Below, piece after piece: positions 55,801 through 64,000 of a stretch of DNA of 64,000 bases. The position numbers were made by a program, and so were the translations under genes. Each line of letters begins with the position of its first letter. Position 1 is the stretch's first letter. The stretch covers positions 15,828,449 through 15,892,448 of the forward strand of contig NC_092329.1 of assembly GCF_036785885.1 (NCBI RefSeq), read 5' to 3'. A model generated the notes under the pieces. The model ran no database searches, was not told where the DNA came from, and saw only the letters and a list, made by a program, of their open reading frames with translations. Origin of the DNA: Coffea arabica. Taxonomy: Eukaryota; Streptophyta; Magnoliopsida; Gentianales; Rubiaceae.

Positions 55801-58467
55801 TATTTCTTTTTCAACCTTTCTTGTCACTTTTCAACTCCTCACCATTTTCTTCCCTCCCTTCTCCCCCTATACCTAACCTCTAAATTCATATTCCTGCGAC
55901 CCAATATATTTAACTTTACCTATCATAAAGAAAAGATAAAATTGAAAATTGATTACAATGGTTGCAATTATTTGGATCTAAAAATGAAAATGAAAAACTG
56001 ATAATATCTGTAATATTCTCAAGTACTACAATCAATATATATTTATATATATATATTTAACATAGCAAATACATATTTATATATGAAGACAGTAATAAGA
56101 ATACATAAAATAATTAATGATACCAAAAGTTATCTTTAGTGTTTGGATTTTGCACTCTTATTCAAATCTAATGTCAAATTTGGGCCAGATATATACAAAT
56201 TAAGCAGTATTTTAGGGTTGAATATACTATATCTTTCTCTTAAACTATAATGTTACTTTTTTTAAAATTTTTGGTAGAATTGGTGTTGTTATTATCATTA
56301 TTTTTTTTTATCAAAAATGAATATTTCAAAAAAAATTCCAAGTTAAAAGGCTAGTAATACTTTGTTTTTTATTTAGTGATTTCATAATTTGGATTAAATG
56401 AATGGTACCATTCTTGATTTTTTAAATCCATGACATTATCTCCTTTTTGTTTTCTATTTAATTTTGACCTTTTACTTAGGATTACTAAGTTAAAAGATAA
56501 AACATTGCCATTTACTTTTTAACTTTTACTAAGTTTGGCAATGCTTTCTTTTTATTTATCCTCCCACTAATAAACTTCAAACCAAATTCCTATATAAGTG
56601 GAGTCACTACTTTTTTAAATTAGAAAGGCATGGAAGCCACTTCTTACTTAAGAAAATGTTATTTTCACTCTATTTTTTATTATTTGCAATTTAACCATTT
56701 GTTTTATCATATAGTCTAATTAATGAAAATTATATGACCAAAATGATTATTGAAGTGAGAATAACAAAAATGAAGTGTAAATTATCTTACTTATTTAAAT
56801 TAATAAGCAAGCATGAAAGGATGTTATATTTGTTATCTCTTCTTATGGTCTTCTAGAAGTTTTAATTGTTGTAGAATCATAAATAATGCAAGGTAATCGG
56901 AAACGTGATGGGTTGAAGTTCAAATAGGATAACATGCACATTAACCAACAATTTGAAATGAAATGATTTTAAAAAATAACCAACAATTTTAAATGTGAAG
57001 AGTAAATATGGAAGTTGAAAGGAATATATTTTATAAATTAAATTAAATATAAAATGCTAGAAAAATGGAATTGATAGTTGAAAGGTGCGTGAAGACTTGT
57101 TAAATTAAATTATTCAAGACTCGATAAGTTATTCATATAATAGTTGGGGACAAAAAGTGGCCCTTGCGAGTGGCGGACAGAAGTGGAAAAAGTGGTTGCC
57201 TTTGATAAAGTGGCTTTAAATTCATCCGAAGTCTTGAGTCTTGCAACAAATATCTACCGTCCTTTATTGCTCAATTATTTTCACATCCATTTGGACAACA
57301 TTCCCTTGCTTTAGCATTCTAACAACTTTTTTTGCATCTTTTTTAGACCTTTTTTAGATTCAATTTCATTTTCCTTTTCAAGAACGGACCTTGAGACAAC
57401 TTTAGAGTTGAACTGGAGACATATCATGCCTTGGGGTAGCTTGTTGAGGCAAATTATTCATATTTCTGTTCTTGAGATTTGACATTTAATTTAGGATTAA
57501 TCTTATATATGCCGACAGTATATAAACTATCAGTTTTAAATGCATGATAATTAATTTAAAATTAAAATTTAAAATCAAAATTTAAACTTAAAATGAAAAA
57601 TCTCTAATAGTCTCTTACTCTTTCAAAATCTCCAATTTTCTCCTAAGGTAAATGATGCTGCCTTTATTCCAATATTATTTCACAGCATTTTTTTGTAAAG
57701 ATGACAAAAATACTCCTTTCAATTTCAAGTCTAAGTTACAAGTCAACTAGAGAAGGATAACTTGGACATTAAAAAAAAAAACCTTTAACATAACTATATA
57801 AAATCTGGAAGTTGAACCTCCAGCAATGGGGGCAGCAACACTCCTCTTTGATGCATTGTTGAAATTTGAAATTTAGTTAGTAGAAATGGCAATGGAGGAA
57901 TTGAAAGTGGAAGTTGTCTTTGTTTTGGGAATTAGTTGGAAGTGGGGAAGTTGTCTCTCTTTGGGAAAATTTCTATTGTTAATTCCATAATATAAGTATA
58001 GAGATTTGTTTCAATTAAGTTCAATTCTAAGCATGTAAATGCTATATCTATATTTATCTATATATAAAAAGAAAACAAAAGAAACAAAAGAAAAAAGAAC
58101 AGCAATCCTTCAAAGAATAATCAAACTCTTAGAAGTTCTATACCTTGTAAACATAGAGGAAGTTAATAATTGCATTTTTCATGTTTGAAATAACATTTCA
58201 CTTGAACTTTTTAATCATGTGAAAAGACAAAATCAATTATTTCTACCTTTCATTCTAACTGTATTTTACTAAAAATTGAGTGACTCGGATAGGAAAGGAA
58301 GATGGGGATATCATAAATCTTTTACAATATTAAAAGATTAGGAGAGTGCAATTACCAATTATTAGGTTATTAAAATGAGATCTATTGCACAAATTACAGA
58401 AATAATAGATTAACAAAAGACAACACCAAAAAACTAACGTGATCTGCAAGTTGACTAATTATTTTAT
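52816..58467. other. Long AT-rich intergenic region, no gene seen
   Basis: Contains a tandem repeat (54073-54210), poly-T and CTTT tracts near 54530 and 54800, a pyrimidine-rich stretch at 55620-55870 and many short open runs, none with a motif. A sequence resembling a Helitron end in minus orientation (55144) is too weak to call. Confidence 0.6.
54073..54210. repeat. Short tandem repeat, unit about 57 bp, 2.5 copies
   Basis: ACACTAATA(G/A)TAAAATTCTT, CAAAATGTAC and TTATGTATTAAAAAGA recur in order. The third copy is partial. Confidence 0.8.
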
Positions 58468-58528
58468 TTGAACTTCCAAGTAATTCATAAATACATAAGT
58501 GAAAATCAGTTACAAAAACACGAGAGTG

Positions 58529-60543
58529 TCATTCTTCATAATCAGTCAATTCCCTTTCGTAAGCACAATCTGGGCAAAGATAAAATCTGCACGAATCACA
58601 CTCGAAAGCCTCTTCCCAATCCAACCTCCTGTTGTTGCAGCTCCCACAAAAGGATTTGTATTTTGCTTCGGGAACATAAGTGAGAGGATGAGAATGATTA
58701 TTCACATTTAACGAGCGTCCAAATTTCACGCGTCCAATTTGGGGAATGCACAATGGATGCAATGAGTAGTCGCATTCACGGCAGTGATACATCCAATGAT
58801 TTGGGTTGATTTCTTTTTCGCAGAGCACACAGTAGAATTCCTCAGGATGCTCGAAATACGGAGGATATATCAGGAGAAGTGGGTGCTTGTCCCATCTCTG
58901 TGTGGTCGTAGGAGGCAGCAGAGCACAGTTATAGCCCACGTAGAAATGGCAATCCTCACAAGCAAACCCAAAACCACCTCCATATGTATAGCCGCCGCAT
59001 GCCGTGCAACGTATGCGATCTGAACTTTGAAGTTGAGCCAAGAGGTGCTTCTTGTGACCATCGTGTTTGACGCTACTCGTGATCATGCTAGCACTCGCAC
59101 ACTTGATACAAATGCTTAGTTCACAAGGCTTGCAATTATAATAGTTAGCATTGGTCCACCGGTAACATGCCTGGCATGTAAAATGACCAACTGCACTCGG
59201 ATTATGCATCAATGAGAATGGGTGCTGGGGATGCTGTGGGATGTGCAATTTAGGAGGGAGGTTAGAACAAGTTAAATGGACAACGTAACCACACTCGGCA
59301 CAAGCATAGTAGTGAGGATCATCAGATGAGCAAATAGGTTCAATGCACACGTCACATACTAATAATGCTTTTGCTTCTTCCTGATCGTCACTAGTAGTAC
59401 TCTCTATCTCATCTAAGTTTTGTACTTTCTCTAAAAGAACAAGCGGATGCTTCCTGTGCGATATCAGAAATATCTCTTCTGGAATATTCGATTTGACTGA
59501 GTCATTACTGTTACTGATCTCATCCTCCTTGAGAAGAAAACGGGCGATCAATTCTTGAGCTGTGTTATTGGATGGTAGTTTCATCACATTTTGAACTTGT
59601 TCTCCTCTAATAACCCACAAGACAAGAAACTCAGAATGCCAAAATTATTTCACCATGATTATGGTAAAAGGGCAAAAAACTAAATTTTTGGAGGCGGAAA
59701 AAAAAAAGCTAAAAAATCAACCATTGCGTTAACAATAGCAAGCAAGACAAAGAAAAGCTCTTACGAGATAGGATATTCAATATCTTCACTTAGCTGCTCT
59801 TCATCCTTTTGAGAGATCACAACACATGTAATGTGGACGAAGTATCTGCAAGGACCGCAATAATAGACCCAATCACGCAGACGTACCTTTTTCCAACAAA
59901 CAGAGCATTGTTGTGGAAATTTGCGGTGGTCAGACGGAAGAGAATAAGCCAGTTGGAGTGAGTGATTATGATCTTTGTGCTTCACTTTTGTTGGCCGCAA
60001 GGCACATTTTTTGTGGATCCAAAATTGACAAGTAGGACACAAATAGGACGAATCTTCATCAACCTTACCGCAAGCATCACACAAGAAAGAAGCAGGTTTT
60101 TCTAGTTGTATAAGAGGGTGGTGATGACAATCGAGCTCAATTTCCCGCTGCTCCAAAATTTCCGGCTGATCCAAAATAGCACACGACACATCGAGATCAA
60201 ATTCGCACAAGGAACAGTGGTAGGTGAAAAACTTCCAATCATCTTGGCCACACGCATCACAGATACAACTACGAGAATAATAAGGTGGCTTCCCAAGGAG
60301 GACTAAGTCATGCTGAGAATGCATCGGATGCCTAATTTGTCGAGGAAGCTCCGCACATCTTTTGTGAAGAAAGAAATGACAAGCAAAGCAACAGTACGCT
60401 GCAGGATCCAAGATTTGCCCCTGACACCCATAACAGACTACAAACTTTCGATCAATACTACCGTCGTCGTTTTCCTTCCGCAACTCACTCAGGATGAGAG
60501 GGTGTTCCTCATGACTGAAATGGTTAAGTTGTTTTTCTTCCAT
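58529..60543 (-). CDS. DC1 (C1-like) zinc-finger protein, gene 2 (two exons, 618 aa)
   Basis: Close paralogue of the gene at 18670-20681 with the same intron position. Exon 1 is 60543-59765 and exon 2 is 59606-58529; donor ATCTC|GTAAGAG, acceptor AG|AGGAG, frame kept. The protein begins MEEKQLNHFSHEEHPL and carries about nine DC1 units. Here the unit that is damaged in gene 1 keeps its cysteines (YYACAECGY). It has a small insertion, ILEQREIELD, in exon 1 and a native-looking C-terminus ending CAYERELTDYEE. No stops or shifts, so probably functional. Likely a zinc-binding, intracellular protein of unknown partner. The two genes share orientation and about 45 bp of upstream sequence, which indicates tandem duplication. 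Confidence 0.88.
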
Positions 60544-60859
60544 ATGTCTAATAACTATTAGGATCTTGTGTCTGGTATGGTTATTGAAAGACTTTGAAAT
60601 TAGAGGGCAAAATAAGAAGCAGAAAAGAATGATTGGTGGTGAATGTGTCCTTCCACATAAAATGACAACTTTTGTTAGATGCTACTTTTTATAACCAGAA
60701 TACACAAGAAACATATGATTCCATACATTCTTTTTGGTTCCTTTTGGTTAATTTACGCTGCCTTTGTTTATTCTTTTCTTTAATTGCTTTTGGCATAATT
60801 TCATTCCATTGAAATCATCTCAAGTTAAATTTTAAACATAAAATTGATCATTTTACATT

Positions 60860-61200
60860 TACCTTGTCAAAATATTTTGTACAAAGATACCAATCGAGCT
60901 GGAAAATTTCCCAGCTTTCAGAATTACACTCTAGAATTTGGAAAGTCAACTTAAGTGCCTCAAGCACTATAGTTTGAGTTTTGATCTAAATTATGTCAAA
61001 ATCACAAATTGAGTATGTGACCAAAAATGAATTTTCGGACAAAATGGTGTATTTTACAGGTGTGATGGTGTATTTATCATTTCAAAAGCGAGGAACTAAT
61101 GTACAAAAGTTCAAGTTTGCACAATAGATCTTCAAACCGCACCAAAATTTTACTTTGTCCATTGAACCTTTTTTTTTTCCCCAAAAGTATCATTTTAAAA
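60860..61200. repeat. Dispersed repeat, copy 1 (partner 62870-63290)
   Basis: Shared in the same order: GAATTACACTC, AATTATGTCAAA, GGACAAAATGGTGTATTTT, TATCATTTCAAAAGC, ACAAAGTTCA-like and TTTTACTTTGTCCATTGA. The copies are about 2.0 kb apart in the same orientation. No terminal repeats are seen, so the class is unknown. Confidence 0.65.
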
Positions 61201-62869
61201 GTAAGGAACTTAAAAAGGTTAAAAACCTGAAACCGCACCAAAATTTTACTTTGTCAATTTCACCCATTTACTTTCAAATGTTTTTTCTTTTCGGTCATTC
61301 CTTTCATTCATCATGTGTAATTAAATGTCCCCTGTACAACATTACCGTGAGTATATTTATGTATTTGAATTTCAGTGGATAAAATGACATAAAAAGAAAA
61401 TTACACAAAATTCAGTAGCTGAAATAAAACTTTGAAATGATTTGGTGACAGGAAATTTTTTGAAAAAATGTGCTGGCATTGGGCAAGGAGGGATTATGCT
61501 CCAAGATGGTGTGCGAATCTAGCTCAATTGTATAATTGCTTCTGTCAAAGATGATACAAGCAAACTGACTAAATGACCAAAAAGTGCATAATTTGAAATT
61601 TAATGGATAAATTCACGGGTAATATTCATTGGGCGGGCAAAACAAAATTCTGAAATAACTTGGTGTCTACAAATACGATTGAATTGGTTCCTTAGTCTTC
61701 ACTTATTCCAAGTTCATATTCAAAGACAACTTATTATTCTTTACCTAAAGGTAGCAAAATAACAATCCTGAAATAATCAATTTATGTTTGTTGGTACTTT
61801 GATTGACTTGATTACAAAAGCAAGGTATGATTCCATGCGTTTCTCTTGTCTCTTTTGGCTATTCTACATTGCCTTTATTTACTCTTTTCTCTACGGTATT
61901 CTAGCATTCTAGCCAAACTTCCTTTACTTGTTTAAATTTGTATATTCTCTTTTTGACTTTAGGTTCTTCATGTAACTTGTTGGGAAAAGAGAATATGATT
62001 GAAAAAATTTTTATTGGACGAAAAAAAAGTGAGAATTTTTTAAAACAATTAGACTTGCAAGAGTTATAGTGCAAATTGTATAGAATCTATAAGGTACCAA
62101 GATGAAATAGTGAAAGATGATTTTTTATTGCTTGAAAAAAATAAGCTAAATGAATGTGGAGAGCGATATCTAATAAGGCAAATTTGGAGTAGTAGTGTAG
62201 TGAAAATCGTGAAATCTTCCACCTCAGGAACTAGGGCGCTTTTTAATTGAGGAATTAAAAATTAGACCAATCAAGAAAACAAGGTTCATATTATGCATTT
62301 TATTTCTTACTTGATTTTATTTGTTATGTCTTTGAAAGTTTGTGATGTTAAAAGAAATAAATCATTTGAAATGGGAAAATCGTGCTAGTTACATTTAATT
62401 ACTTTTGTACTTTTTTAGTTCCCTATTCTTAAGATCAAGCATTTTGGTTCCTCAAGTTTGACATTTTTTTGTGGCATATTTTTCATCTCTCAATTTTAAA
62501 ATAAAAAATTTGATCCGTCACATATCCACAGTGCACCATTTTTGCTTTGAAACTAATTATTGATCACATGTTTTCACTTGAAATGACTAAAAGAAATGTC
62601 TCAACATATTGAGATTATATGTGTAAAATTGGAAGATAGTCACAAAATTTACTAGTTATGCAATTTAAAGATAAAACTACAGCTAGAAACTATGCCTCAG
62701 TTTGTGTGTTTCCAATTTAGATAAAAAGTAAGAATACTCAAAAAATCAAAAATAATTTACAATGTTCCTAAATTTCAACCAAAATATTTTAACAATGAGG
62801 GAAAAAATATTTTATTATGTTAGTAGTATACAAAATAATCTTTTGTATGCTGAAATCTCCTCAAGTCAA

Positions 62870-63290
62870 AATTTGGATATAAGACTGAGCATTTTACTTT
62901 TTTCTAGTTAAAATATCTTGCAAAGAAAAAAACAATCATGCGTGAAAATTTCCTAGCTTTTAGAATTACACTCAAGAATTTGAAAAATGAACATCGGTAC
63001 TTCAAGTGCTACTTGTTGAGCTTTGATTCAAATTATGTCAAACATTTTACAATTGTTATCAAAACTGGCTTTTGGGACAAAATGGTGTATTTTGGACATG
63101 GGATGGACCAAATTATTATTTTAAGAGTAAGAGACGTATAAGGTACAAAACAAAATGAAAAACGTAGGGACCAAAATGTATCATTTCAAAAGCAAGAGAA
63201 TAAAGTACAAAGTTCACGTATGTGCTTGAGGTCCGCAAAGTGTTTCAAAGTTTTACTTTGTCCATTGATTTTTTTTTTTTTTTTTTTTTG
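62870..63290. repeat. Dispersed repeat, copy 2 (partner 60860-61200)
   Basis: Diverged second copy with extra internal sequence (ACCAAATTATTATTTTAAGAG). It ends in a long T tract after TTTGTCCATTGA, where copy 1 also has a shorter T run. Confidence 0.65.
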
Positions 63291-63435
63291 TTGAAAATGT
63301 CAATTTCTTCCATTGACTCATAACTAATGTTCTTTGTATTGGTCATTCTCTTCATTTATGCTACCTACATGTCACACGTATACCATCATCCAAGGACAAA
63401 TTTTCCATTTTCTAGAAATCATGGAATATATTTAG

Positions 63436-64000
63436 TGTGACGACCCCACCTCTCTTTAAGGCAAACCAAAGGATTCGGCAGACCACCTGCCCAACTCTCG
63501 CCGAGACTCACTACAATCCTCAAATGAAAAATAGACCAATTCCAAATGATTACATCTAAATGTGCCAAAAAAATAACACGATTATAATTTTGTTTTTCAT
63601 TGCACAAGTACATCTAAGGTTTACAAATCTCAAGTCAATTACATCGAGTTCCAAATCTTACAATTTCTCCAAAGGTCAGTTACAAAATACCAAATTATAC
63701 AAAAGACTAGCCTTCACTAGTATCTTCCAATCACTTCCTTCACGTCACTCCCCTGTTAAAGAATAACAAATGAAATGGAAGCAAGAATTGAGCAAGTGAA
63801 GTGGAGCTTTCTTCTCTTCTTTTCTTCTAGTTTCGGCCGACTCCAAGGAGAGAGAAGAGAGAAGGGTTTGTTGTGTAAAGCTTCTCTTGGAAGCTTTGAG
63901 AATTTGTGTCCAAAAGCTATGTAAAAGTCAACTACGAATAGTGTCCCGAACTACCACTTTTCTCTCTCGTTTGTTTCACTTGTATACTAATCCTCAAATG
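63436..64000 (-). mobile_element. End of an LTR running off the window
   Basis: The plus-strand sequence TGTGACGACCCCACC from 63436 is, on the minus strand, a GGTGGGGTCGTCACA end. It is preceded by leader-like sequence (AAAGCTTCCAAGAGAAGC, CTTCTTTTCTTCTAG), which fits the 3' half of a minus-strand LTR. No primer-binding site lies beyond it, so it would be a 3' or solo LTR. Lineage not determined; TGTGACGACC ends are common in plant Ty3/gypsy elements. Confidence 0.4.

Larger units (their letters stand above)
60544..63435. other. Intergenic with a dispersed repeat; no gene seen
   Basis: AT-rich. Open runs at 61155-61382 and 62938-63141 fall in repeated non-coding sequence. The repeat pair is listed separately. 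Confidence 0.6.

Noticed and set aside
55598..55876. 92-codon plus-strand frame rich in S, L and F
   Set aside because: Pyrimidine-rich low-complexity sequence with no family resemblance and no neighbouring splice or promoter signals.

Overview
This is nuclear DNA from a flowering plant, most likely a eudicot. The evidence is an AT-rich background with spliced genes, plant-only DC1 (C1-like) zinc-finger genes, an NB-ARC/LRR resistance-type gene, Athila-type and Tat-type Ty3/gypsy retrotransposons, an endogenous caulimovirid, a Helitron end and hAT-like MITEs. I cannot name the species from the sequence. Two host genes look intact, both DC1 genes. One further host gene, of NBS-LRR type, is clearly dead. 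Nearly everything else is mobile DNA or its debris.

Layout. 1-4.05 kb: an endogenous pararetrovirus (Caulimoviridae, florendovirus/petuvirus-like) arranged as an inverted repeat. The two 0.93-kb arms are almost identical copies of reverse transcriptase/RNase H, and one arm belongs to an uninterrupted 641-codon frame. 4.7-12.3 kb: a decayed Tat-like Ty3/gypsy element with a fragment of pol, a roughly 67-bp tandem-repeat array of about 27 copies, a polypurine tract and a 3.6-kb LTR. 12.3-14.1 kb: a spliced-looking gene fragment cut by that LTR, then a partial Athila-type LTR. 14.1-18.66 kb: sequence that ends in a classic Helitron 3' terminus (short hairpin, then CTAG|T) and carries exon-like pieces. 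18.67-20.68 kb: DC1 gene 1 (minus strand, two exons, 615 aa). 20.7-22.6 kb: no gene seen.

22.6-48.1 kb is a nested locus. An NB-ARC/LRR gene on the minus strand has been broken by two Athila-type elements in opposite, tail-to-tail orientation. Element B (35875-46542, minus) has both ends and a 5-bp target duplication (CATTT), so its insertion into an LRR codon run can be placed to the base. Element A (22598-34910, plus) has a complete 3' LTR carrying an internal 828-bp duplication, but its 5' LTR is reduced to about 25 bp. A 0.96-kb piece of LRR exon survives between them. Both elements carry gag, protease, RT, RNase H, integrase and a third ORF in the env position. Both are full of stop codons, mostly C-to-T or G-to-A changes, as expected for long-methylated DNA. 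Together they form an inverted repeat with arms of nearly 9 kb.

48.1-58.4 kb is mostly intergenic, with nested MITEs and two hAT-like elements that have readable target duplications. 58.5-60.5 kb holds DC1 gene 2, a close paralogue of gene 1 with the same exon structure and orientation. This suggests a tandem pair pushed about 40 kb apart by insertions. 60.6-64 kb has a dispersed duplicated sequence and, at the right edge, the end of another LTR that runs out of the window.

I did not find a clearly new biological system. The most informative structures are the twice-disrupted NBS-LRR gene with its opposed elements, the Helitron end abutting the DC1 stop codon, and the caulimovirid inverted repeat with an open polymerase frame.
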